A stretch of 64,000 bases of DNA, from positions 806,001-870,000 of the forward strand of contig NZ_JOFZ01000001.1 of assembly GCF_000721265.1 (NCBI RefSeq), in the 5' to 3' direction. The translations under genes were made by a program, and so were the position numbers. Shown here in pieces: positions 43,467 to 51,900 of the stretch. Source of the DNA: Streptomyces sp. NRRL F-5126. GTDB lineage: Bacteria; Actinomycetota; Actinomycetes; Streptomycetales; Streptomycetaceae. A model generated the notes under the pieces. That model had not been told where the DNA came from, searched no databases, and worked only from the letters and a program-made list of their open reading frames with translations. How positions within the stretch are numbered: position 1 is the first letter of the stretch; each line of letters starts with the position of its first letter.

Positions 43467-43493
43467 GGGCCCACCACATGTGCTGGTGGGCCC
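43467..43493. terminator. Hairpin after the toxin gene and kinase
   Basis: GGGCCCACCA and TGGTGGGCCC (10 bp) enclose a 7-nt loop, 10 nt past the toxin stop on the minus strand and ~100 bp past the kinase stop. It serves both convergent units. Confidence 0.7.
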
Positions 43494-43502
43494 CGCGCTC
43501 CG

Positions 43503-43820
43503 TCAGGGCGGTCCGGGATCGAAAATCTCGTGGCCGCCGACCCGGCGCCAGACGATGTGCGTCTCGTCGTCGCGGACCTGCGCACCGAACTGCCAGGTGG
43601 CCCGGCCGTCAGGAGCCCACGTCATCTCTATGATAGGGCTCTGACCTGCGGGAACGCTGACTCCCTGTATGGGCTTGACCCGGAGGCCGGGTCGGAACTG
43701 CCCTGCTACCACATCCGGAACGAACTTGGTCTGGATGACCTCCTCGAAGCGCTTCTTGTCTTCCGGGCTGAGCCTTTTGAAGTCGCGCTTGAAGTGGGCA
43801 GCAGTCTCAAACGTTGGCAA
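43503..43820 (-). CDS. Toxin of a type II TA module (RelE-like, tentative)
   Basis: 105 residues. MPTFETAAHFKRDFKRLSPE is a typical RelE/ParE start (a helix rich in Lys/Arg), followed by a long helix, then beta strands ending in DETHIVWRRVGGHEIF. Size and the position directly after an AbrB-type antitoxin (21 bp gap) support a TA pair. Such toxins cleave ribosome-bound mRNA or poison gyrase; the residues seen do not decide which. Confidence 0.72.
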   Translation of the reverse strand: MPTFETAAHFKRDFKRLSPEDKKRFEEVIQTKFVPDVVAGQFRPGLRVKPIQGVSVPAGQSPIIEMTWAPDGRATWQFGAQVRDDETHIVWRRVGGHEIFDPGPP

Positions 43821-43841
43821 TAGGGCCTCCGGGTGCTGGGG

Positions 43842-44135
43842 TCAGTCGTCTGCGTTGAGGTGCGCGAACATAGCGTCCGCGTCCTCGTGGACGGTGGTGC
43901 GTCCGGCGGCGATGTCCTCGCTTGCCTGGCGCTCACCCTCCCTCCACTCCCGCGTCCAGAACCACGCCTGGTCGGAGCGGATCCTTGTAAGTCCGTGGAC
44001 CTCGACAGTGCCGGCGTCGCTGACCTCGAACTCAAGCTCGTCTCCCGGGGCGACCCCCAGTGCCTCCCGTACGCGTGCCGGAAGCGTCAACTGCCCCTTT
44101 TCGCGCATCCGGGTCTGGTATGTGGCCATTGCCAT
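43842..44135 (-). CDS. AbrB/MazE-family antitoxin
   Basis: 97 residues from the ATG at 44135 (AGGAGGGAATTCC upstream, an ideal RBS). The swapped-hairpin DNA-binding domain reads TYQTRMREKGQLTLPARVRE, ALGVAPGDELEFEVSDAG. The C-tail (GERQASEDIAAGRTTVHEDA) is acidic and helical, expected to neutralise the toxin. It binds its own promoter in the AT-rich DNA upstream (44140-44215). Confidence 0.85.
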   Translation of the reverse strand: MAMATYQTRMREKGQLTLPARVREALGVAPGDELEFEVSDAGTVEVHGLTRIRSDQAWFWTREWREGERQASEDIAAGRTTVHEDADAMFAHLNADD

Positions 44136-44201
44136 GGAATTCCCTCCTATCCATGTCATCGACAGCCAGTCTACCCAGGAAATAGCAACTATCAAACTCT
44201 C

Positions 44202-44393
44202 TCACTTTCCTACTTTCTCAATTCTACTACGCTGGTTCGTAGGCATGCCCACTCTGCCGTCCCCATCACCGGGGCGAGGCGCGGGAAAGGCCCGGCCCTG
44301 GCCGCGTCCCGGGCAGGTGCCACGCGTCCGGACGGTGTGGTCCGAGCAGGTCCGGCAGACGTATCCGTCCGGCCAGGCGCCGGCCTTGTGCAC
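44202..44393 (-). pseudogene. Decayed zinc-ribbon fragment
   Basis: MHKAGAWPDGYVCRTCSDHT then VRTRGTCPGRGQGRAFPAPR resembles the YVCRTC...RTRGxCPGCG zinc-ribbon found in long streptomycete site-specific-recombinase-like proteins. The second CxxC is broken (CPGR) and the rest degenerates. A relic of a mobile-element gene is my reading; the parent family is from memory. Confidence 0.4.
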
Positions 44394-44399
44394 GGCTAG

Positions 44400-44720
44400 G
44401 ACGGCCTGGCCACGCGCCGCGAGCAGGCGACCGCGGCCCGGAAGAAGTACGAGGAGAGCGGCGAGGCGACGACCATCACCGTCTACAGCGAGACCGACAA
44501 GGACTCAGCGAACTGCGCCGTGGTCCAGGGCGCCTACGACTCCTACACCAACGAGTCGCGCGGCAACGTTCCGCAGCGCAGGAACGAGCTGGACGTCGGC
44601 CTCCGGTGCATCGGCTTGCGCTTCGATGTACCGCTTCACGCACGAGACGTCCCCGATGCCGAGTCGGGCGGGCCGCTGCGGGTGCTGCGTCCGCCCGCCG
44701 AGGCAGGCCCACACGTGTGA
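44400..44720 (+). pseudogene. Orphan coding remnant
   Basis: The plus frame after a TAG at 44397 has clear protein character: EQATAARKKYEESGEATTIT, VYSETDKDSANCAVVQGAYD, SYTNESRGNVPQRRNELDV, then becomes low-quality. No good start or RBS. Possibly the inner part of a lost gene; not recognised. Confidence 0.4.
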
Positions 44721-44829
44721 TGACCATGTGTGACCAGCGTGGTACTGTCTGTTGCGACAAACTCAATAGATGACCCCGGCAGCGCCAGCAACGCGCTCCG
44801 GGGCCGGGCACAAGGAGTACCACCTCCCC

Positions 44830-45732
44830 ATGCACATCCATCGTAGCCGCCATACGCGCGGCTTCACTGTCCTCCCCAACGAGGTGTTGCAGGACCGGCG
44901 GTTGTCCTATACCGCTCGCGGCCTGCTCGCCGACCTTCTGTCGCGGCCGGACGGCTGGCGCGAAGACGGCCGGAAGATGGCCGACACCAGCCCGCAAGGG
45001 CGCCTCGCCGTGGCGAAGGCTCTACGCGAACTCACGGCGTTCGGCTACTACCTCGTCGAACGGGTGCGACACGCGGACGGCACGTTCAGCAGTCAGGTCC
45101 ATGTCTTCGACGTGCCCCGGGGCGCCGGGGTGACGGCGCCGGGTGCCGTGAACCCGGGTCCCGGTCCAGTGGCTGCCGACGGCGCGGGCGGTCACCCCGT
45201 AAAGACCCCGGAGAAAGTACCCACCCTCCCCCGTCAGCGCGCACGGGCGGCCGGGCGGGAGACAAGCTACGCGACCATGGGCGAAGCTGCAGCGCTGCTC
45301 CACCGCGTGACGGCGCCAGAACCGCGTCTGCGTCTCGGCACGGCCGAGGCGGCGGCGCTCGCTCCGCTGGTGACACCCTGGCTGGAACGTGGCCACGGTC
45401 CCCGCGAGCTCGCGAACGCACTTCTCGGCGGCCTGCCGGGCCGGATCCACAGCGCGTCCGCGCTTCTGCGCGACCGCCTCACCCGCAAACTGCCACCGGC
45501 GGCTGAGCCACCCGCCGTCACGCCTACCGCACCGCGCTGGCACGAGTGCACGGAGTGCGGTCGGCCGACGGCACACAAAGGCACCTGCCGCCGCTGCGAG
45601 AACCTGAACACCCCACCGCCGGACGCACCTTCCCAGCACGCCACCGCAGCAGCACGAGGACGAGCCCTGGTACGCGCGTACCTTGAGAGCGACGCTCTCG
45701 AATCCGGCCCGCTAGTCCCTGTGGGCGCTTGA
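44830..45732 (+). CDS. Winged-helix, replication-initiator-like protein
   Basis: 300 residues from the ATG at 44830. MHIHRSRHTRGFTVLPNEVL, QDRRLSYTARGLLADLLSRP, ALRELTAFGYYLVERVRHAD is a winged-helix domain like those of plasmid/phage replication initiators and DnaD-type proteins. The C-part has a zinc ribbon CTECGRPTAHKGTCRRC. Similar proteins are common in streptomycete chromosomes and elements. Its 3' end overlaps the opposite-strand DUF397 gene by 21 bp. Role: DNA binding, likely from a former mobile element. Confidence 0.75.
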   Translation: MHIHRSRHTRGFTVLPNEVLQDRRLSYTARGLLADLLSRPDGWREDGRKMADTSPQGRLAVAKALRELTAFGYYLVERVRHADGTFSSQVHVFDVPRGAGVTAPGAVNPGPGPVAADGAGGHPVKTPEKVPTLPRQRARAAGRETSYATMGEAAALLHRVTAPEPRLRLGTAEAAALAPLVTPWLERGHGPRELANALLGGLPGRIHSASALLRDRLTRKLPPAAEPPAVTPTAPRWHECTECGRPTAHKGTCRRCENLNTPPPDAPSQHATAAARGRALVRAYLESDALESGPLVPVGA

Positions 45733-45927
45733 CCGGCGTCCGATGCCGGCGACGAAGCCGGTCCACGCGTCACGCGCGAACGCGAGTTGCGGGCCGGTTC
45801 GCTCCTTGGAGTCCCGTATGTGAACCACGGTGTCCTCTGGGGCGATCTCGATGCACTCGCCGCCGTCGCCACCGCTGTAGGTGCTCTTGAACCAGCGGAG
45901 CCTGTCGGCCTGTTCGCTCTTCATCAT
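45712..45927 (-). CDS. DUF397 domain protein
   Basis: 71 residues. RWFKSTYSGGDGGECIEIAP, VVHIRDSKERTGPQLAFARD, AWTGFVAGI is the whole DUF397 pattern (WxKSSYSxxxGxCVEVA...V.VRDSKDP.G..L.F....W..FV). Its start overlaps the end of the XRE gene (ATGA), so the two are co-translated. In streptomycetes DUF397 proteins pair with WhiJ-like regulators and affect development or metabolite production. Confidence 0.95.
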   Translation of the reverse strand: MMKSEQADRLRWFKSTYSGGDGGECIEIAPEDTVVHIRDSKERTGPQLAFARDAWTGFVAGIGRRSSAHRD

Positions 45928-46826
45928 TCTCCCAGCAGCTTCTCGATGAGCACCCGAGAGTCCGGCGGGGTGAGCGCCTGACCACGGATGCTTCCGTAGC
46001 GTGCGGCCAGCATACGGACCTCGTCGGGGTCCGTGATGATCCGGTTGACACTCTGGAACTCGCCGTACCCCAGCTGGGACTTGCCCTCGGGAGTAAGGAG
46101 AATGAACGGCCCCTCCATCCCCGCGTGCCCTTCGCAGGCCAACGGCAGAACCTGAATCTCCACGTTGCGCAGTCGGCTCAGTGCCACGAGATGCTCCAGT
46201 TGCCCGCGCTGCACCAGTCGCCCACCGATCTCTCGGAGCAGCACCGACTCATCGACCACAGCGGTCACTACAGGCGGCGGCCATCGTTCGAGGATCTGCT
46301 GGCGAGCGAGGCGTGTGGACACGCGCTGCTCGATGGTGTCCTCGTCGAGGATGGGACGTCGCGCGGTGAAAACGGTCCGCGCGTACTCCTCGGTCTGCAG
46401 GAGCCCCGGCACGGTCAGCGTGCTGTAGAAGCAGATCTCAACCGCCTGCGCCTCCAGCTCCGCGTAGTCGCGGAACCATTCCGGGTGCCGCAGCCGCCGC
46501 CGCTTCTTCGCCCGCTCCACGTCCTCCGCCGTGACCGCCAGCAACCCGCCGCAGCCGAGGAGTTCGTCGACCGCTGCCAAGAAGGCGGGCTGGGGGGTGC
46601 GGCGGCCCCGTTCGATGGACGAGATCTGCTCCTCGCTGTACCCCGTCCGCTCGCCCAGCTCCTTCTGGCTCAGCCCGCCCCGTTCCCGCCCGGCCTTGAC
46701 CTGGCGGCCGACTGCGCGGAACAGATCCGCCGCCTCGTCCGAGCCCGCCGGATCCTCCGGGCCTGCGTCCGGTCGTACCGCCATGTCCGCCACCCCGTTC
46801 TCGTTCTCCTGACCACCGACCGTCAT
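45924..46826 (-). CDS. WhiJ-like XRE regulator with DUF5753 domain
   Basis: 300 residues. HTH at ~38-95: VGRQVKAGRERGGLSQKELG, ERTGYSEEQISSIERGRRTP. DUF5753 follows: FRDYAELEAQAVEICFYSTL, TVPGLLQTEEYARTVF and a C-terminal IQVLPL strand. Forms the classical WhiJ/DUF397/AbaA-like group with the genes on both sides. Likely a small-molecule- or partner-controlled repressor. Confidence 0.93.
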   Translation of the reverse strand: MTVGGQENENGVADMAVRPDAGPEDPAGSDEAADLFRAVGRQVKAGRERGGLSQKELGERTGYSEEQISSIERGRRTPQPAFLAAVDELLGCGGLLAVTAEDVERAKKRRRLRHPEWFRDYAELEAQAVEICFYSTLTVPGLLQTEEYARTVFTARRPILDEDTIEQRVSTRLARQQILERWPPPVVTAVVDESVLLREIGGRLVQRGQLEHLVALSRLRNVEIQVLPLACEGHAGMEGPFILLTPEGKSQLGYGEFQSVNRIITDPDEVRMLAARYGSIRGQALTPPDSRVLIEKLLGE

Positions 46827-46961
46827 CTGCCGGTGTCACGCCCGGACGCCCGGACAAGCACGGCCCGCAGCCCGGACAACCCGCCCGTACCACCGGACAG
46901 TCGCTCACCGTACGCATTCAACTACTACCCACCGTAGCGTCGCTGCCTCACGCTCGGTGAC

Positions 46962-47417
46962 GTGAACCAGGAATCCGGGACCGCGACCCACGCCCCACTC
47001 GCGCATACCAACCACGCATGTTTCAGCAGGCCCTTCCCCACCACCAGGCGCGGCGCCCATGCCGTCCGGCACGCCGCCGATCGGTGGCTGGCGGACCAAC
47101 TGCCGTCCACCGTGTGCGATCGTGACGACCTCCTCGCCGTCGCAGCCGTTCTCGTCGGCGAACTGACCGCGAACGCGGCAGTGCACGGCCGGGTGCGCGG
47201 GCGCCGGGCGCGTCTCGATGTCCTGCTCGGCCCGGCGGAGTTGCGGATCGAGGTCTCGGACTGCCGTGGCGACCGGCTGCCGACGACGCGCCCGGAGGGC
47301 GGCGAAGGTGGCGAGTCGGGTCGTGGGCTGTTGCTCGTCGAGGCCCTGGCAGGGGAATGGGGGGTACGGCCTTACCCGCCGTCGGGCAAGACGGTGTGGG
47401 TCGTGTGCCGACGGTGA
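46962..47417 (+). CDS. AbaA/RsbW-like ATP-binding protein
   Basis: 151 residues. HATPase_c features: LVGELTANAAVHGRVRGRRA is the N-box (ExxxNAxxH), ELRIEVSDCRGDRLP the G1 region, and SGRGLLLVEALAGEWGV the G2 loop. Such single-domain proteins act as anti-sigma or anti-anti-sigma kinases, or accompany WhiJ-type loci. Divergent from the XRE gene, gap 135 bp. Confidence 0.9.
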   Translation: MNQESGTATHAPLAHTNHACFSRPFPTTRRGAHAVRHAADRWLADQLPSTVCDRDDLLAVAAVLVGELTANAAVHGRVRGRRARLDVLLGPAELRIEVSDCRGDRLPTTRPEGGEGGESGRGLLLVEALAGEWGVRPYPPSGKTVWVVCRR

Positions 47418-47453
47418 CAGGCGAGTGGCAGCGGGCCGGCCCGTCAACTCCTG

Positions 47454-48056
47454 TCAGCGTCCGCCGACCCGGGCGGCGATGTCGTCCGGAAGCGGGTAGG
47501 GCCGCTCTCGGGGAAGCAGGCCGCGAGCCTCATAGCCGTCCCCGCGGGTCACGGCTGCGTGCACCTCGTGGGCGAGCGCCGTCACGTCGCGGATCGACGT
47601 GATCCAGTCGTCCACGTACCGGTCGACCGCCTCGCCCGACAGACCGATCTGGATCGCGCGGTGCGGCAACGGGTTGAGCCCCAGATCGCGCTCCGGGTCC
47701 CACTGCACGCGGACCGGACTGCCCTGCAGCTCCTCGCGCCATGCGGACTCGGTCGGGTGGTGGTCGCGATCGAAGTGGCTGAGGGACGCGTGGGCGAGGG
47801 CCCATTCGAAGCCCTCCCGCGTGATGCCGACGGCGAGGACCCGCTCCTGGTCGGGCTTGGCCGCCCAGCCGCAGCGGTACATCATCCACAGGAACGACGG
47901 CTTGATCCACGTCATGCGCTCCCGCTTGAACGGCTCGACGAAGGTCCCCACACGCAGAGCGGGTCCGGCGATCCGGTCCGGGTAGGCCTGGTAGACCGTG
48001 ACGACCTCGGCGTCGAAGACAGCGCGGACCCCGCGTGAGGGGGGCGTGTCGGTCAT
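47454..48056 (-). CDS. DUF4291 protein
   Basis: 200 residues. VRAVFDAEVVTVYQAYPDRI, FVEPFKRERMTWIKPSFLWM and MYRCGWAAKPDQERVLAVGI are the strongly conserved DUF4291 segments; RVQWDPERDLGLNPLPHRAI and QIGLSG are also typical. The function is unknown; the fold may relate to ADP-ribosyltransferases by distant resemblance, which I cannot confirm. Single gene, convergent with the ATPase. Confidence 0.92.
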   Translation of the reverse strand: MTDTPPSRGVRAVFDAEVVTVYQAYPDRIAGPALRVGTFVEPFKRERMTWIKPSFLWMMYRCGWAAKPDQERVLAVGITREGFEWALAHASLSHFDRDHHPTESAWREELQGSPVRVQWDPERDLGLNPLPHRAIQIGLSGEAVDRYVDDWITSIRDVTALAHEVHAAVTRGDGYEARGLLPRERPYPLPDDIAARVGGR

Positions 48057-48219
48057 GCGGACGGCTCCTCAGCCCGAAAAACTGGCTTCCTCGATTTCCT
48101 CCGCGTTTCGCGGGGTATCTCCAGACGTCGATCGGTCAACGCGCCTGGCGGGTGTTCACCGGGTCTGGATCGAAGCAGGCGAGATCGTTCTGCGCAACCT
48201 TTTTTTACATCCGCAGTAG

Positions 48220-48600
48220 CTACTGCGCCGACGCGAGGGCGGCAGCACAAAACTCCGCTGGTGGTAGATAATCGCGTTGCTCAATATAGTGGATGATCAT
48301 CACGGGAGACACGTAAGTGATTCTCCGGCGACCAGCGACACGAATTTCCCCGCTCCCGAGAAAAAGGTGGCCACGCGAGGTATTCGACCGTGCAGTCTGA
48401 AATTCGGGACACAGTTCGCAAAAATGCATTCCGCGCTGCATGTTGATGGGGTCGTGGGCCATACTCACGAGTGACGTCAGTAGCCCGTCGGGCGCGTCTC
48501 CCGTATTGTAGGGATGTTCTCGTGCCAGCCAACCGATATTCAGCATTTCCTGGACGGATGGGCTGTATGAATACGGACTCAAGTCCGGGAAATAGGCCAT
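48220..48600 (-). CDS. DUF7919-like protein, candidate immunity protein
   Basis: 126 residues from the ATG at 48600 (GGTGAGG upstream). MAYFPDLSPYSYSPSVQEML, NIGWLAREHPYNTGDAPDGL, HFCELCPEF are shared by a family I recall as DUF7919, often seen near polymorphic toxin loci. CxxC is present (CELC). AT-rich compared with most of the window. It is the last gene of the Rhs operon and may protect against another toxin or act as an orphan immunity protein. Confidence 0.7.
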   Translation of the reverse strand: MAYFPDLSPYSYSPSVQEMLNIGWLAREHPYNTGDAPDGLLTSLVSMAHDPINMQRGMHFCELCPEFQTARSNTSRGHLFLGSGEIRVAGRRRITYVSPVMIIHYIEQRDYLPPAEFCAAALASAQ

Positions 48601-48688
48601 TGCCTCACCAAGGCTGCACGCATTCGAGACAGGTCGGGACATTCCCAGCACCCATCTTATCCCTCACCGCAACACTGAGCCGATATTG

Positions 48689-48988
48689 TCAGGGAACACT
48701 GTGGAGAATCATACCCACTTCAAGATCGACCGATGGCTCGTTAACCGAAAGTGAAATTTTCGCTCCGTGCGGAGCGTCGAAGAATTCCACAGACCGCCCG
48801 TACCGGTCGATCTGTTCCAGGGTCAGCAGCGAGCGCACTGCGTCCTCCCTATCATCCTGATGCTCAGGGGCAAAGTTTTGGCCGACCCGGACGACACCTC
48901 CTACGCATCGAACTACACAGGTCAGTTGGTCGGAGGCTTGCAACTCAACGGAAACGATCTGAATTCTATTTTCTTCCATTTTATCCAT
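48689..48988 (-). CDS. Candidate cognate immunity protein of the Rhs toxin
   Basis: 99 residues. MDKMEENRIQIVSVELQASD, VVRCVGGVVRVGQNFAPEH, LTLEQIDRYGRSVEFFDAPH, KISLSVNEPSVDLEVGMILH. The start codon overlaps the Rhs stop by 8 bp (ATGGATAA), so the two are translated together. Small acidic cytosolic protein, same low GC as the toxin tip. Overlap, size and place make it the cognate immunity candidate. No family recognised. Confidence 0.72.
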   Translation of the reverse strand: MDKMEENRIQIVSVELQASDQLTCVVRCVGGVVRVGQNFAPEHQDDREDAVRSLLTLEQIDRYGRSVEFFDAPHGAKISLSVNEPSVDLEVGMILHSVP

Positions 48989-51900
48989 GCCTGTAGGCTT
49001 CCCTTAGGAACTGGGTGGTCTGCTCTGGCGTGAGCTTGGGTATATCCCACTCCAGGGCATCGCTGATTCCCTGATATGAGGTCACTTTCGGTACGTGAAT
49101 TCCCATATCTGCGAGGATATCGCGCGCAGAGTCGACAGGCAGTGTCACGCTGGCGCGGCCCGCGAGTTCGCCGGCCGACAACTCTACGCCGACCTCGGCT
49201 TCCGCTGCAATGTATCCGGGAGCGGTGGCCACACCATTGAGCGCACTACGGGGGAATAGTTGGACTACAGCGTCTCCGAACTGCTCGGAGTGTCTCGCAA
49301 AGGCAGTGGCTACTCCAGCGTCTGTGGAGGTAGGTGTGTAACCGCTCGCCTGAGTACCACTACTCGCATCGTACCCCCTGGTGGTACCGCGAAATAGATG
49401 TGGTTCCTCCGGACATCCCACAGGAGCCAAGCCCAACGGATCAATAAGGGATGTGGGCGTGGGGACGTAACCAACCGGATTGGGTGAAGCCGACAAACCC
49501 ATCGGGTCCGGGTTTATATAGCGGGCTGTTTCGGGGTCGTAGTGGCGGAAGTAGTTGTAGTGGAGGCCGGATTCCGGGTCGTAGTACTGGCCTGGGAAAC
49601 GCAGGGGCGTGTACGTGGTGCTGTCGGCTGTCCAGGCCGTTGTGCCCCAGAGGGTGGAGCGGGTGCGCCAGGCGATGTCGCCATGGTCGTCGATGAGTTC
49701 GCTTGGGGTGCCGACGAGGTCGGTGACGATGGCGAAGAAGCGGGAGTCGATGTCCGGCTGGGGCGCGTCAGCGACGTCCGTGGTGGTGGTGCGGCGTTCT
49801 GTTTGCGTCAGGGGGCGCAGGCCGTGGTGGTCCCACGTGAGGGTGACGGGGGCGGGGAGAGCCGGGGACGTGGTGGTCTGTTCGCAGAGGGTCGTGCCGT
49901 CCCACGTGAAGTCGACGCGTTCGGTGACTGTTTCGCCGTCCGGTGCGAGGCGGAGTTTCGCGGTGCGTCGGCCGAGGGGGTCGTAGGTGTAGCGCCAGCG
50001 CGTGCCGTCGGGGGTGGTGACCTGGGTGAGGCGGTCCTCGGGGTCCCACTCGTAGCGCCAGGTGTCCGGCTTGCGGGACAGACGGGTCTTCTGGCGCAAG
50101 GTCGTGCGGCCGAGGGCGTCGTGTTCGTAGCGGACCCCGCCGGCGCGGGTGACGCGGGTGCCGGTGTACTCGCGAGTGCCCACGGCGTCTTGGCCGGGGT
50201 GCTCGGCCGGCCAGGACGCGTGGGTCTGGTTGCCCGCCTCGTCGTAGGCGTAGGACTCGGTCCAGTCGGACGCCTGGACGGTCGTGACGCGGCCTGACGT
50301 GTCGAGGTCGTAGTGGTGGTGGCCGGAGAGTTGGTCGTCGATGTCGGTGATGTTGCCGTCGGCGCGGTAGGTGTAGGCGCGGTGCTGAACCGGGCGGCCG
50401 CCCGCGGCCGTTACCGACTCCTCGGTCAGGCGGCCCAGGGCGTCGAAGGTGTGGTGCAGGGTGATCGCCCCGCCGATGCGGCGGGTCTGCTCGCGTCCCG
50501 CCGCGTCGTAGGTGAGGTCGATGGCCCTGCCGGAGGCGTTCATGCCGGTCAGGCGGCCCGCGGCGTCGTACGAGTACGTGGTGCTGGCGCCGGCCGGGGT
50601 GGTGCGGGCGGTGCGGCGGCCCAGGTCGTCGTAGGTGTACGTCAGGGTCCGGCCGTCGACCGTCTCCGAGCGCAGCCAGCCGTGGCGGTCGCGCAGGAGT
50701 GTGAGGGTCGTGCCGTCGGGGCCGGTCGCCTGGGCCAGGTGGTCGGTGAGGTCGTAGGCGTAGGTCGTCTCCCGGCCCGCCGCGTTCTTGCGGAGCACCT
50801 GTCCCAGGTCGTTGCGTTCGAACTCCACGCGGTCGCCGAGAGCGTTCGTCTGAGAGGCCAACCGCCCGGCGGTGTCATAGGCGTAGGCGAGGGTACGGTC
50901 GTCGAAGTCCGTCTCCTCGGCCAGGCGGCCTGCCGCGTCATAGCTGTAGGTCCAGGTCAGCCCTTGTGGGTTGGTGACGTTCGTCAGGCGCAGTTCGGTG
51001 TCGTGAGCGAACTCGTAGCGCACACCGTCGGGTCCTGTGCGGGCCGTGAGCAGGTCGAAGTGCGTGTATGCGTACCGGGACACGCCGCCGAGCGGGTCGG
51101 TGTGGCTTGTGCAGTTGCCTTCGCCGTCGTACGTCCAGGACTCGGCCGTACCGTCCGGAGCCGTGCGCCGGGTCAGGTGGCCCTCGACCGTCCACGTCAT
51201 GCGTGCCGTGGCGCCCGTCGGGTCCGTGATCGCCGTCGGGCGGCCGAAGGCGTCCCGCTGGTAGCGGGTGGTCGCGCCCAGTGGGTCGGTGACCAGCAGT
51301 GGTAGTCCGGCGGGGTCGGAGGCCACGGTTGTGGTGCTACCGAGGGGGTCCGTCACGGAGGTGAGGTGGCCGGCCGTGTTGTAGGCGAGGTGTGTGGTCC
51401 GGCCGGTGGGGTCGGTGATCGAGGTGCGGTTGCCGTGCTCGTCGTAGGTCTGCCTGGTGACCGTGCCGTCGGTGTTCATCACCTTCGTCGGCAGGCCCTG
51501 GCCGTTGTACTCGGCCCGCGTGGCTCGGCCGTCCGGGCGGGTCACGGTCACCAGGTCGCCTGCCTGGTCGTACTGGAACGACGTGGTCCGGCCGAGTGGG
51601 TCCGTGCGGGCCAGCAGGCGGCCCCGATGGTCGCGCTGGTAGCGGGTGGTCGCGCCGAGCGGGTCGGTCTCGGCGATCACCCGGCAGTGGGCGTTGACCG
51701 TGTAGTGCGTGGCGTGGCCGAGCGAGTCCGTGATGGCGGTGGTGTGTTCGCCGGTGTCCGGGTCGACCGCGCTGTAGGTGAAGTCCGAGCGCAGGTGGCC
51801 TGCGGCGCCGGACTGGTGGGTGCAGCGGTCCTGGTCGTCGTAGTTGTAGTCGAAGCGGCTGTCGTTGGTGTCGGTCCAGGACGTGATGCGGCCGTGTGCG

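Noticed and set aside
43434..43823. Plus-strand ORF with a good RBS (GGGAGGTG) after the kinase
   Set aside because: It is antisense to the whole toxin gene and has no protein-like pattern; the TA reading is better.
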